In this document: one piece after another, positions 1-8,327 of the stretch
Numbering within the stretch: position 1 is the first letter of the stretch
Layout of the letters: every line of letters begins with the position of its first letter
Origin: Polyangiaceae bacterium
Lineage (GTDB): Bacteria > Myxococcota_A > Polyangia > Polyangiales > Polyangiaceae
Direction of reading: 5' to 3'
Assembly: GCA_015075635.1 (NCBI GenBank)
Contig: JABTUA010000001.1
Location: forward strand, 2,418,001 to 2,482,000
Length of the DNA: 64,000 nt
Notes under the pieces: model-generated
What the model was told of the DNA's origin: nothing
Databases searched by the model: none
What the model saw: the letters and a program-made list of their open reading frames with translations, nothing else
Position numbers and translations under genes: made by a program

Positions 1-119
1 AGGTCTTCCTGAACCTGCGGGTCGGCCGCGCCAGCGCGCTGGTCGTGGTGTTCTTCGTGCTCTTGCTCGGGCTGACCGCCCTCCAGCTCTGGGCCTGGCG
101 CAAGAAGGGGGCGGCGTGA
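1..119 (+). CDS. ABC sugar transporter permease (MalF/UgpA type), C-terminal end
   Basis: Partial: the 5' part lies left of the window. The visible 38 residues contain one strongly hydrophobic segment (ASALVVVFFVLLLGLTALQL) and end in a short basic tail WRKKGAA. This is how MalF-type carbohydrate permeases end, with a last transmembrane helix and a cytoplasmic basic stub. Its stop TGA (117-119) overlaps the GTG start of the next permease, so the two are translationally coupled. The assignment leans mainly on that neighbour, because MalF- and MalG-type permeases are normally encoded as a pair forming the membrane channel of a CUT1-type importer. The substrate cannot be told. Confidence 0.7.
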   Translation, partial: VFLNLRVGRASALVVVFFVLLLGLTALQLWAWRKKGAA

Positions 120-958
120 GCGGACGCGAGACCCGGACCTTGCGGCGCCCGCTCGCCGAGGGCGTGGTCAACCTGCTGCTCGGCGTGGCGGCCGCGGTCT
201 GGCTCCTGCCCTACCTGTGGATGCTGGCGACCAGCTTCAAGACCCTGCCGGAGATCGTGCGGGCGCCGACCGCTCCCCTGCCCTCGGGACTGAGCTTCGC
301 CGCCTACCGAGCGGTGCTCGAGTCGATGCCGCTGGCGCGCTACTTCCTCAACACGACGCTGATGGCCCTCGGCATCGCGGTGGTGCAGATCGCCGTGGCG
401 CTGCCGGCGGGCTACGCCCTCGCCAAGCTCAAGTTCAGCGGGCGGGGCCTGGCCTTCGGGCTGGTGGTGGCCACGCTGCTCATCCCCGCACAGGTGCGCT
501 TCGTGCCCGTCTTCGCCATGCTGGCCGAGGTCGGGCTGGTCAACACCATGACGGCGCTGATCCTGCCCTTCGGCGTCAGCGCCTTCGGCACCTTCCTGAT
601 CCGCCAGGCCCTGCAAAGCGTACCGGACTCGCTGATCGAGGCTGCCCGGATGGACGGCGCCAGCGAGCTCCGCATCGTCTACGGCCTGCTCGCCCCGATG
701 CTCAAGCCGACCCTGGTGTCGTTCTTCTTGTTCAGCTTCGTCTACCACTGGAACGACTACTTCTGGCCGCTGGTGATGACCACCGACGACGCCGTACGCA
801 CGTTGCCGCTCGGCATCGCGCTCTTGCGCGAGCAGGGCACCGGCGTGCGCTGGCACATCGTGATGGCCGGCAACGTGTTGCTCAGCGCACCTGCGCTCGC
901 GGTGTTCGCGTTCGCGCAGCGCCACCTGCTCCGAGCGGTGGCGAGCAAGGGGATCTGA
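116..958 (+). CDS. ABC sugar transporter permease (MalG/UgpE type)
   Basis: 280 aa, GTG start overlapping the upstream stop. It has about six hydrophobic segments, beginning near residues 18-38. The diagnostic feature is the cytoplasmic EAA loop near residues 175-198 (EAARMDGASELRIVYG), which docks onto the ATPase subunit in carbohydrate importers of the MalG/UgpE/LacG group. Length is typical. It forms the inner-membrane channel with the preceding permease. No solute-binding protein or ATPase gene is visible, so those probably lie to the left. The gene ends one base before the stop of a convergent membrane-protein gene. Confidence 0.9.
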   Translation: MSGRETRTLRRPLAEGVVNLLLGVAAAVWLLPYLWMLATSFKTLPEIVRAPTAPLPSGLSFAAYRAVLESMPLARYFLNTTLMALGIAVVQIAVALPAGYALAKLKFSGRGLAFGLVVATLLIPAQVRFVPVFAMLAEVGLVNTMTALILPFGVSAFGTFLIRQALQSVPDSLIEAARMDGASELRIVYGLLAPMLKPTLVSFFLFSFVYHWNDYFWPLVMTTDDAVRTLPLGIALLREQGTGVRWHIVMAGNVLLSAPALAVFAFAQRHLLRAVASKGI

Positions 959-959
959 G

Positions 960-2231
960 CTATCGGCCGTGGGCGAGCGGGCGCAAGACGGTTGCGCCCA
1001 GCGCGAGCCCCGTGAGCACCAAGCCGACGCCGGTAGCGCGCGCCAGCGGATCGAGACCGCTCGCGAGCGCTGCGATGCCGAGGAGCAGCGTGCAGAGGTG
1101 CGCGGCGAAGCCCAGCCGCTGGTAGCGCTCCGGCAAGAGCTGCTTCATCGACGGCACCGGCTCGAGCCCCACCCGCTTCGAGTAGCGATGGAACCAGACC
1201 AGGAAGGGCACGATGCGCCCGAGCATGCCGTGCACGATCAAACCTGCCCAACCCCAGAGCACGAGCCACCCGAACAGCACGGGCCAGCGCGAGTCGTCCC
1301 CGAAGAGCGCGAGGGCTGCGCTCGGCAACGCGGCGAGGGCGGCGCCCAGCCCTGCCTTCCAGAACCAGAGGCTCGCGTCCGGGCGCTTGCGCCGGCGGCG
1401 GGCGATGGCGACGAGGGTACAGATCGGGTGCAGCGCCCAGGCCGCGAGCGCGCCCGGCAGCGCCGCGAGAGTGGTGACGGTCGGGCTCGCGCCGAGCACG
1501 AGGGCGAGCACGAGGCACGCGAGCGCGAGCGCAAACCCCGCTACCAGGCCGTGGGTCTGCCAGCGCGGGAAGGCTGGAGTCAGGTAGAACATGGGCACGA
1601 CCTGGAAGCTGACTCCGGCGATCAAGCCGCCGATCCAGACCACGAGCCCCGCCGAGACGTGCGCGGCGAGCACGCCGGGGTAGCGCGGGCTCGGCACACC
1701 GGAGCCGCGCAGGTGGCCGAGCCAGACGCCGAGCACCACCACCAGCAGAAGGCCGAGCACCGCCACGCGCATGCCGGCCACGGTCGGTCCCGTCACGGGT
1801 GCCCGCGCGAGCGCGACGCCCGTGGGCACCAGGAACGCCAAGAAGACCAGCGACAGCAGGCTCGCGCCGACGACCAACGCCGTGCGCTGCTCGGCGGCGA
1901 AGCCCCAGACCAGCGCGCTCACCGCGAGCACCCAGCCGGCGTGCACCCCGTGCGCCGCGCGCGCCAGCGGGACCGGCGCGCCGGCGACCACCGGGATCAT
2001 CTGGTAGAGCGCGCCGAGCATCACCGAGCCGAGCAGACCGAGCGTTCCCAGGTGCACGAGCGCGGCGGTCGCCCCGGCGAAGCGGGTCCAGAGCAACGAC
2101 GAGCCGCCGGCGATCAACAGCGCTCCTGCGCCGAGCACGCCGAGCGGCGCGGTGGCGAAGAAGCTCGCCGGGATGCCGAGCGGCGGCCCCTGTTCGGGGC
2201 GCAGGCTGCCCATCGACATGCCGGCGCTCAT
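960..2231 (-). CDS. Polytopic membrane protein, haem-copper-oxidase-I/NnrS-like
   Basis: 423 aa with about 12 predicted membrane helices and almost no soluble part. Histidines sit in characteristic helix contexts: H60 in ALVHLGTLGLLGSVMLGAL followed by YQMIPVV, and H191 in AAHVSAGLVVWIGGLIAG followed by VVPMFYLTP. These resemble the haem-ligating helices of subunit-I-like and NnrS-like proteins, but the set is smaller than in a true oxidase, so catalysis is unproven. The ATG overlaps the stop of the TetR-DUF2249 gene as ATGA, so the two are translationally coupled. With the divergent hemerythrin this suggests a role in oxygen, nitric oxide or redox handling. That role is inference from context. 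Confidence 0.55.
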   Translation of the reverse strand: MSAGMSMGSLRPEQGPPLGIPASFFATAPLGVLGAGALLIAGGSSLLWTRFAGATAALVHLGTLGLLGSVMLGALYQMIPVVAGAPVPLARAAHGVHAGWVLAVSALVWGFAAEQRTALVVGASLLSLVFLAFLVPTGVALARAPVTGPTVAGMRVAVLGLLLVVVLGVWLGHLRGSGVPSPRYPGVLAAHVSAGLVVWIGGLIAGVSFQVVPMFYLTPAFPRWQTHGLVAGFALALACLVLALVLGASPTVTTLAALPGALAAWALHPICTLVAIARRRRKRPDASLWFWKAGLGAALAALPSAALALFGDDSRWPVLFGWLVLWGWAGLIVHGMLGRIVPFLVWFHRYSKRVGLEPVPSMKQLLPERYQRLGFAAHLCTLLLGIAALASGLDPLARATGVGLVLTGLALGATVLRPLAHGR

Positions 2232-3316
2232 CTCGGCCGATACACCCGGACGAGCGCGCTGCCGTCGGGCTCCTCGTAGATCTGGTGGATGAGACCGCGT
2301 TCGCGGAGGTGCGGCACGAGGAGCCGGGGGTTCCGCGGCAAGCGGGCGAGGTAGACGCCGCTCGGCGGCAGCGCGCTCACCGCCACGAGCACGCGTTCCA
2401 TCGGCTCCGGCGCCGGGAGGTCGCGCAGGTCCTCGGGCACCGGTTGCCCGCCGTGGATTACCTCGACCAGGAACTCGCGCGGGCCGAGGCGCTGGTCCGC
2501 GAGCGCGTGACCGCGGCCCCCGAGCAGGGCGAGGAGCGGCTCCGGCCGGAATGGAGCGGTGAGCTTCAGCACACCGCCTGGCCCCACGGCGGCGAGCGCC
2601 TCTAGGATGGCGTCGAGCGGATCGGTGCCCTGCTCGAGGATCGGTCGGACGTCGAGGGCCCGGAGGCCCTCGGGCACCGGCAATGACTCGACTGGCAGCG
2701 CCGGCAGAGCACTGGAGCTCGCGCGCACGCCGCGCAGCCAGATGCCGAGCAGGCGCGCTCCTTCGGCCTCGAGCGGATCCGGGCGCGCGTCCAGGCGCCG
2801 GATCAGCGTGATGCTCTGCAACATCCCCACGAACAGCGTGGCCGCGTCGCGGGGGTCGATGCTCGGGTCGATCTCACCAGCCCGCTGCGCCTCGCGCGTG
2901 AGCTCGGTGACCAGGGCGCGCTGCATCGAGTAGAGCTGCTTGAGCGCGTCGAACAGCGGGCCTTCGCCGCTGGCTACGTTCGCGAACAGCAGCCGTGGCA
3001 GACCGGGGTGACGGTGCAGGTGCCGGAGCAGCGCACGGGCGAGCGCCTCGAGCTTTTCGACCGGTCCGACCGGCTCGGAGAGCACGCTCTCGGCGATCTC
3101 GCCGAGCTGTCTCTGGGTCGCCGCGATCACGGCCATGAGCAGCTCGTCGCGGGAGGCGAAGTGTCGGAACAGCGCGGGCTGGGAGATGCCCAGGGCCCGC
3201 GCGATCTGCCGCGTGCTCAGCTGGTCGAGGGGCGAGTCCGCGAGCAACGCCAGGGTGGCTTCGACGATCTGCTGCTGGCGCACGTCGGTTTTTGCTCGCC
3301 GGAACGACCAGGCCAT
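2228..3316 (-). CDS. TetR-family regulator fused to two DUF2249-like domains
   Basis: 362 aa from the ATG at 3316. A second in-frame ATG at 3334 would add six residues but leave only 21 bp before the divergent hemerythrin gene, so 3316 is preferred. The N-terminus is a TetR helix-turn-helix (QIVEATLALLADSP, then TRQIARALGISQPALFRHF). It is followed by a helical ligand domain to about residue 210. The C-terminal third is not TetR-like. It has LDVRPILEQGTDPLDAILEA with a following G-rich beta region, then a second unit ending HLRERGLIHQIYEEPDG and ALVRVYRP. Both match the look of DUF2249 domains, which are known from hemerythrin and nitric-oxide gene clusters. A palindrome overlaps the start, suggesting autoregulation and control of the hemerythrin gene. 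Confidence 0.75.
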   Translation of the reverse strand: MAWSFRRAKTDVRQQQIVEATLALLADSPLDQLSTRQIARALGISQPALFRHFASRDELLMAVIAATQRQLGEIAESVLSEPVGPVEKLEALARALLRHLHRHPGLPRLLFANVASGEGPLFDALKQLYSMQRALVTELTREAQRAGEIDPSIDPRDAATLFVGMLQSITLIRRLDARPDPLEAEGARLLGIWLRGVRASSSALPALPVESLPVPEGLRALDVRPILEQGTDPLDAILEALAAVGPGGVLKLTAPFRPEPLLALLGGRGHALADQRLGPREFLVEVIHGGQPVPEDLRDLPAPEPMERVLVAVSALPPSGVYLARLPRNPRLLVPHLRERGLIHQIYEEPDGSALVRVYRPR

Positions 3317-3335
3317 GTTATCGACCGATAACATG
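3314..3335. promoter_or_regulatory. 22-bp palindrome, candidate TetR operator
   Basis: Perfect 10-bp arms CATGTTATCG and CGATAACATG are separated by 2 bp. The palindrome spans both possible ATG codons of the TetR gene and lies 20 bp upstream of the hemerythrin ATG. It therefore covers the space available for both divergent promoters. Size and symmetry fit a TetR-dimer site. Function is inferred, not shown. Confidence 0.6.
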
Positions 3336-3355
3336 AGCGCTGTTGGAGGTAAATC

Positions 3356-3799
3356 ATGAGCTCTGCGAGCCCTGGCGAACTGTTCACCCATGACCACCGC
3401 CGCTGCGACGAGCTCTGGGCGGAGCTCGAGGCCGCTGCAGACGACTCCGCCACCGCCCGGGCGCGCTTCGCCGCGTTCGCGCACGCCATGCGGCAGCACT
3501 TCGCGATGGAGGAGGAGGTGCTGTTCCCTGCCCTCGAGGACGCCACCGGCATGCACGGCGGCGGACCGACCCACATCATGCGCATGGAGCACGCGCAGAT
3601 GAAAGGACTGCTCGACCAAATGGCGAGCGCCATGGAACGCGGCGACCTCGCCGGCGTGCTGGATCAAGGGGACACGCTCCTGATGTTGATCCAGCAGCAC
3701 AACGTCAAGGAGGAGGGCGTGCTCTACCCCATCGCCGACAACGTGCTGACCAGCGCGTGGTCGGAGCTGGCGGAGCGACTGAAGAAGTACCAAGGCTAG
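3356..3799 (+). CDS. Hemerythrin-domain protein
   Basis: 147 aa, about the length of a single four-helix hemerythrin domain. Candidate di-iron ligands are visible in order: THDHRR (H12/H14), HAMRQHFAMEEEVLFP (H43, H48, E52), HIMRMEH (H73, H79) and QQHNVKEEGVLYP (H115, E119). Such proteins bind oxygen or nitric oxide, or sense redox state, in the cytoplasm. GGAGGT at 3345-3350 is a good ribosome binding site. The gene is divergent from the TetR-DUF2249 regulator across the palindrome, so it is probably a target of that regulator. It is followed 18 bp later by tesB. Confidence 0.9.
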   Translation: MSSASPGELFTHDHRRCDELWAELEAAADDSATARARFAAFAHAMRQHFAMEEEVLFPALEDATGMHGGGPTHIMRMEHAQMKGLLDQMASAMERGDLAGVLDQGDTLLMLIQQHNVKEEGVLYPIADNVLTSAWSELAERLKKYQG

Positions 3800-3817
3800 C
3801 GTGCTAAAGCGTCGGCC

Positions 3818-4684
3818 ATGTCCAAGGTGCTCGACGAGCTGGTGACCCAGCTCGCGTTGGAGAAGATCGAGGAGAACCTGTTCCGCGGCCAGAGCCAGGA
3901 TCTCGGCTGGGGAACGGTGTTCGGCGGGCAGGTCCTCGGGCAAGCGCTGTCGGCGGCGGTGCAGACGGTGCCGCCGGAGCGGCAAGCGCACTCGCTGCAC
4001 GCCTATTTCCTGCGGCCGGGCAACGTGTCGAAGCCGATCGTGTACCAGGTCGACCGCATCCGTGACGGCGGCTCGTTCACCACGCGACGCGTGGTGGCGG
4101 TGCAGAGCGGACACCCGATCTTCAACCTGGCCGCTTCCTTTCAGACCGAGGAAGAGGGCTTCGCGCACAGCTCGGCGATGCCCGAGGTGCCAGCGCCGGA
4201 GACGCTGCCTACCGAAGGCGCACAGCTCGCTCGGCTCCTGGCCGACCTACCGGCGGAGCTGCTGGAGCGTGCCACCGCCGAGCGACCGTTCGAGATCAAG
4301 CCCGTGCAGCCAGTGCTCGATCCGCGTCGGCCGGCCGTGGCCCCGGCCCGCCGCGACGTCTGGTTTCGAGCGGTCGGAAAGCTCGCCGACGACCCTGCCT
4401 TGCACCGCTACCTGCTGGCCTACGCCAGCGACTACTCGTTCATCGGCACCGCGCTCTTGCCTCACGGGGTCAGCTGGCTGAGCCCGGGGATGCAGGTCGC
4501 GAGCCTCGATCACGTGATGTGGTTTCACGAGCCGTTCCGCATGGACGAGTGGCTGCTGCACAGCATCGAGAGCCCAGCCGCGCGGGGCGGGCGCGGCCTG
4601 GTGCGCGGCATGGTCTTCACGCGCGACGGCCGGCACGTGGCGTCGACGGCGCAAGAGGGCCTGATCCGTCAGCGGCTGGGCTAG
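3818..4684 (+). CDS. tesB: Acyl-CoA thioesterase II
   Basis: 288 aa, matching the usual TesB length of about 286. It has the double hot-dog arrangement. The first unit carries GWGTVFGGQVLGQALSAA and the family motif SLHAYFLRPGN, followed by VDRIRDGGSFTTRRVVAVQ. The second unit has LAYASDYSFIGTALLPHG and SLDHVMWFHEPFRMDEWLL. TesB hydrolyses acyl-CoA to fatty acid and CoA in the cytoplasm. It lies 18 bp behind the hemerythrin gene and may be co-transcribed, though no functional link is evident. The following 210 bp to the convergent kinase gene hold no gene. Confidence 0.93.
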   Translation: MSKVLDELVTQLALEKIEENLFRGQSQDLGWGTVFGGQVLGQALSAAVQTVPPERQAHSLHAYFLRPGNVSKPIVYQVDRIRDGGSFTTRRVVAVQSGHPIFNLAASFQTEEEGFAHSSAMPEVPAPETLPTEGAQLARLLADLPAELLERATAERPFEIKPVQPVLDPRRPAVAPARRDVWFRAVGKLADDPALHRYLLAYASDYSFIGTALLPHGVSWLSPGMQVASLDHVMWFHEPFRMDEWLLHSIESPAARGGRGLVRGMVFTRDGRHVASTAQEGLIRQRLG

Positions 4685-4807
4685 GGGCGCAGGTGCGCGC
4701 CGATGCGCGATGCGCGCCGCTCGGCGGTCAGCCGAGCCCCGGGATCACTCGAGCAGTCTTGCCATGATCAGATCACGTTCCGCCATCGAGACCCGAGGGC
4801 GAGAACC

Positions 4808-4827
4808 GGCCGGGACCGGCGCCGGCC
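4808..4827. terminator. Candidate hairpin between convergent genes
   Basis: GGCCGG at 4808-4813 pairs with CCGGCC at 4822-4827 across an 8-nt loop, followed by a short GTTT. It lies between convergent tesB and the kinase gene. The stem is short for such a GC-rich background, so this is weak. Confidence 0.3.
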
Positions 4828-4894
4828 GTTTCGACCGAACGGAAGCGTCGCATGGCGTTTGCTGCCGCCCGCGGAGCGCGAATGAGGGACCCCC

Positions 4895-6304
4895 CTAGTA
4901 CCCGAAGTCGTCGCCGCCGGGCTTGGGCTTGGTCGCCGGCTTCTCCGCGGGCTTGGTCGTGGTCGTGGGCTTCTCCACGGGCTTGACCACGGGCTTGGTC
5001 CCGATGACCGGCTTTTGCGCCGTGGGCTTGGCCGCGACGGCCTCCGGCTGCGCCGGCTCTGCGGAGGCGGACGGGGACGGCGCGGGCTCGGCGGTCTCCG
5101 CGGGCTCGGCCGGCTCCGCGCTCGCGGTCGGCTCGGGGGCGGCGGCGGCGACCTCGGGGATCGCCGACGCTGCCGACGCGGCCTCCGGCGCCCCACGGGT
5201 GGCGACCTTGTAGGCGGCGAACGCGCCACCGGCGACCAGCACGAAGCCCACGGCACCGATCGCGGCGAAGAGTGGCGCGTTGCTCTTCTTCATCGGCGTG
5301 ACGACTTGGTCGCTCGAACTCGACCAGACCGCGCCGTTGGCCGTCGCGCCGTGGGCCGGCATGCCCGCCGCCGGGAGCGGAGCTGCACGCGGGATCTCGA
5401 CGTCCGGGGATGGCCCGTGGCCGATCTCCGGCGGGATGGTCACCGGCTTGCCGCCCTGCGCCCAGGCGTCGAGGCCCTGGATCATGTCCTCCGCCGACTG
5501 GAAGCGGTGCGCGACGTCCCGCGCCATGGCCTTGTAGACGATGCTCTCGAAGGCGACATCGATGCCCGGCACGATCTCCGCGAGCGGCGGCGGGGTCGAG
5601 AGCACGATCTTGAACAAGAGCTCGTTGAACGTCTCCGCGTCGAAGGGCTTCGCGCCCGAGAGCGCCTCGTACATGATCACGCCCATCGCGTACACGTCGC
5701 TGCGCACGTCGATGTCGCGGCTGCCGCGGGCTTGCTCCGGCGACATGTAATACGGCGTGCCCATCACGGCGCCCGTGCGCGTCATGCTCATGTCGCTGCC
5801 CAGGGCGTGAAACTTCGAGATGCCGAAGTCGATGATCTTGACGAAGTCCGGCGTGCCGGCCTTCTCCCGCAGGATGTACAGGTTGTCGGGCTTCAGATCG
5901 CGGTGGATGATGCCGGCGCCATGCGCGGCCTTGAGCCCGACCAGGGCCTGGCGGATCAGCGGGTACACCTGGCCAGGGGTCATGCGGCCTACGCGCTCGA
6001 TGCGGGCGCCGAGCGTCTCGCCGTCCAGGTACTCCATGGCGATGAAGTGCTCGCCGCCGTCCAGCGTGCCGAGGTCCAAGATCTCCAGGATGTGGTCGCT
6101 GCCGATGCGGCCGGCGGCCTGAGCCTCGCGCTCGAAGCGGGCCACGGCGTCCGAGTTCTGCGCGGCGGCGGCGTGGAGCACCTTGATCGCCACGCGGCGA
6201 TTGATGCGGACGTTCTCCCCTTCGTAGACCTCGCCCATGCCGCCCACGCCGATGGGGCGGACAATCTTGTACTTTCCCTCGATGATCGTGCCGGGCTCGA
6301 ACAA
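4895..6304 (-). CDS. Membrane-anchored Ser/Thr protein kinase (PknB type)
   Basis: 469 aa. The cytoplasmic kinase domain comes first: glycine loop IGVGGMGEVYEG (18-29), Lys41 in VAIKVL, catalytic loop HRDLKPDN (134-141), DFG at 159-161, and activation segment ending GTPYYMSPEQARG. All key residues are present, so it should be active. A single membrane helix follows at about 345-365. The outer tail is low-complexity, rich in Pro, Ala, Glu and Lys (many KPV/KPT repeats), and ends GGDDFGY with no sensor domain. On the same strand, 118 bp upstream, is an uncharacterised gene that may be co-transcribed. The substrate is unknown. Confidence 0.95.
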   Translation of the reverse strand: MFEPGTIIEGKYKIVRPIGVGGMGEVYEGENVRINRRVAIKVLHAAAAQNSDAVARFEREAQAAGRIGSDHILEILDLGTLDGGEHFIAMEYLDGETLGARIERVGRMTPGQVYPLIRQALVGLKAAHGAGIIHRDLKPDNLYILREKAGTPDFVKIIDFGISKFHALGSDMSMTRTGAVMGTPYYMSPEQARGSRDIDVRSDVYAMGVIMYEALSGAKPFDAETFNELLFKIVLSTPPPLAEIVPGIDVAFESIVYKAMARDVAHRFQSAEDMIQGLDAWAQGGKPVTIPPEIGHGPSPDVEIPRAAPLPAAGMPAHGATANGAVWSSSSDQVVTPMKKSNAPLFAAIGAVGFVLVAGGAFAAYKVATRGAPEAASAASAIPEVAAAAPEPTASAEPAEPAETAEPAPSPSASAEPAQPEAVAAKPTAQKPVIGTKPVVKPVEKPTTTTKPAEKPATKPKPGGDDFGY

Positions 6305-6422
6305 CTCGGACTCCTCCGCAGGCGCTCCGGCCGGAGTCTACACCCAGGCCTGACGTGGGGCACGAAACGCTCGCAGAATCGCCGACAAACCGCGGAAACG
6401 CGGCGTTCGACCCGCTCGCGCG

Positions 6423-7100
6423 TCACATCTCCTTGTCGATGATGGAGCGCAGGATGGAGGCCGCGTGGGCTTGCGCGGCGTCCTTCCAGCCCAACAGCTC
6501 CACGCTGCCCTCGACGATGCCGACCCAGGCATTGGGTTGTTGGCTGAGGTAGTGGACGACCCGTCGCACGCGATCGTACGGGACGGTCGAGCGGACGATG
6601 GAAGGCAGGCCGTTGTAGATGAGGAGCGCACAGTCCTCGATGGCCACGTGCAGACGATCGGGCGGTGTCTTGGAGAGCGCATTGTGGGCGTGACCCACCA
6701 ACCGGACGACGCGCATCACCTGGCGCGGCGAGACACCGCCCATCGTGTAGGCGTACCAGGCCCGCTCGATGGCGGCGCGCTCGAAGGCGTCCGCCTCTCC
6801 GCGCTGGATGCAGGCTTCGAAGGCGTTGGCCATGGCGCGCGCCGCCCGAATCCACTCCGGAGCGTCGCCGCTCATGGGCGGCAGAGGAATGGCCGGAGCT
6901 CGGCCGCGCATCGACTCCGCCCCGCCCGAATCTGGGGGCTGGTAGCGCGCGAGCTCGAGCAGCTCTTCGTTCGGCGGCGCATAGGCCGTCATCAGGTTCG
7001 ACGGGTCGGCGGGCAGCACCGGCCGCTCGGACGGGCGCATGACCAACGTCGCCGCGTTGTCGTCGTTGATGACGGGGCCTCTGCCGCCGCGTTGGGTCAC
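6423..7100 (-). CDS. Uncharacterised soluble protein
   Basis: 225 aa; family not recognised. The first 60 or so residues are low in predicted structure and Pro-rich. The remaining 150 are likely helical, with stretches such as VSPRQVMRVVRLVGHAHNAL and PYDRVRRVVHYLSQQ. There is no signal peptide or membrane segment. It precedes the kinase gene on the same strand, so a regulatory or substrate role is possible but only by position. It is divergent from the gene at 7222, with about 120 bp between them. Confidence 0.6.
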   Translation of the reverse strand: MTQRGGRGPVINDDNAATLVMRPSERPVLPADPSNLMTAYAPPNEELLELARYQPPDSGGAESMRGRAPAIPLPPMSGDAPEWIRAARAMANAFEACIQRGEADAFERAAIERAWYAYTMGGVSPRQVMRVVRLVGHAHNALSKTPPDRLHVAIEDCALLIYNGLPSIVRSTVPYDRVRRVVHYLSQQPNAWVGIVEGSVELLGWKDAAQAHAASILRSIIDKEM

Positions 7101-7221
7101 ACTGCCATGCTAGCGGATCTCACGCTCGACGCCGGGGCGATTTCGGCCGGTTTGTGCCGGGATGTGCCCGAAGACGCCAGGTCTACCCGCTTCCGGTGTG
7201 CTTGATGTAGGCTCCGCCATC

Positions 7222-8307
7222 ATGTCGGAGATACCGAGCACGTGGCGTGGTCGCATGTCCGCCGGCCTCTTGGCGGTGGCACTGGCGTCACACTCGACCT
7301 TGGGGCTCGCTCAGTCGGACGACGAGCGTGCGGGTGCCAGAGCCGCCGCCAGCGAGGGGGCAAAGGCCTTCAACGAGTCGCGGTGGGCCGATGCCATCGA
7401 CCTGTTCAGTCGTGCCCAATCACTCGTGAAGGCGCCCCCTCACCTGCTCTACATCGCGCGCTCTCACGAGAAGCTCGGCCAGCTGGTCAAAGCTCGAGAA
7501 AACTACCTACAGATCAAGCGCGCGAACATCGCGGACGACGCGCCCGCAGCCTTCAAGGAAGCGAAGCGGGCTGCCGAGACCGAGCTCGCGGCGCTCGAGC
7601 CGCGGCTCCCCTACGTGACCGTGAACGTCCAGGGTGCAGGCGCGGCGCAGGTCACCGTCACTCAGGACGGCGTGCAGGTGCCGTCGGCATTGGTCGGCGT
7701 ACCGCGCCCGGTCGATCCCGGCGAGCACAAGTTCCAGGCCTACGCCAAGGACATGGAGTCCGAGGTCGTGACCCTCACCGTAAAGGAAGGCGGCAAGGAG
7801 TCGGTCGCGCTCGCGCTCGTCGCCAAGCCGGGCGCTGGCGCTCCGGCTGGGGGCGGCGGAGACGGCGCGGGCTCGCCTGAGGGCGCAGACGGAGCCGGTG
7901 ACCGCGGTACGAGCTCGGGCTCGAACGGCATGAAGATCGGCGGCTACGTCGCGCTCGGCGTCGGCGCCGTCGGGCTCGGCCTCGGGACCGTGTTCGCGCT
8001 CACGGCTTCCGGAAAGTACTCCGATGCCGACGACCTGTTCGACAAGAGCGGTTGTGGCAGCAACACGGGGCCGGGCTCCGCCTGCGACAAGTCGGTTCAG
8101 GAGGACATCGTCGCCCTCGACGAGGACGGCGACAGCGCCAAGACGCTCTCCTACGTCGGCTTCGGCGTCGGCATCGTCGGGATCGGCGCCGGCGTGACGC
8201 TGCTGCTCCTGAGCTCCGGCAGCACCAAGAGCAGCGCCCGTGCGGAGGCGCCCCGGGTGATGCCCTGGGTCGGCTACAGGAGCGCTGGCATCAGCGGGCA
8301 TTTCTGA
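7222..8307 (+). CDS. Exported TPR-like protein with C-terminal membrane helices
   Basis: 361 aa from the ATG at 7222; an upstream in-frame ATG at 7162 would bury the signal peptide. A signal peptide is visible (MSAGLLAVALASHSTLGLAQS). It is followed by a short helical repeat region typical of TPRs (GAKAFNESRWADAIDLFSRA, then ENYLQIKRANI). A beta-rich segment with a PEGA-like pattern follows (VTQDGVQVPSALVGVPRPVD). A Gly/Ser linker leads to two hydrophobic stretches (MKIGGYVALGVGAVGLGLG and YVGFGVGIVGIGAGVTLLLL). This architecture is common among myxobacterial envelope proteins of unknown function. Confidence 0.75.
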   Translation: MSEIPSTWRGRMSAGLLAVALASHSTLGLAQSDDERAGARAAASEGAKAFNESRWADAIDLFSRAQSLVKAPPHLLYIARSHEKLGQLVKARENYLQIKRANIADDAPAAFKEAKRAAETELAALEPRLPYVTVNVQGAGAAQVTVTQDGVQVPSALVGVPRPVDPGEHKFQAYAKDMESEVVTLTVKEGGKESVALALVAKPGAGAPAGGGGDGAGSPEGADGAGDRGTSSGSNGMKIGGYVALGVGAVGLGLGTVFALTASGKYSDADDLFDKSGCGSNTGPGSACDKSVQEDIVALDEDGDSAKTLSYVGFGVGIVGIGAGVTLLLLSSGSTKSSARAEAPRVMPWVGYRSAGISGHF

Positions 8308-8327
8308 GGCGGTGCCGCCGAGCGGGC

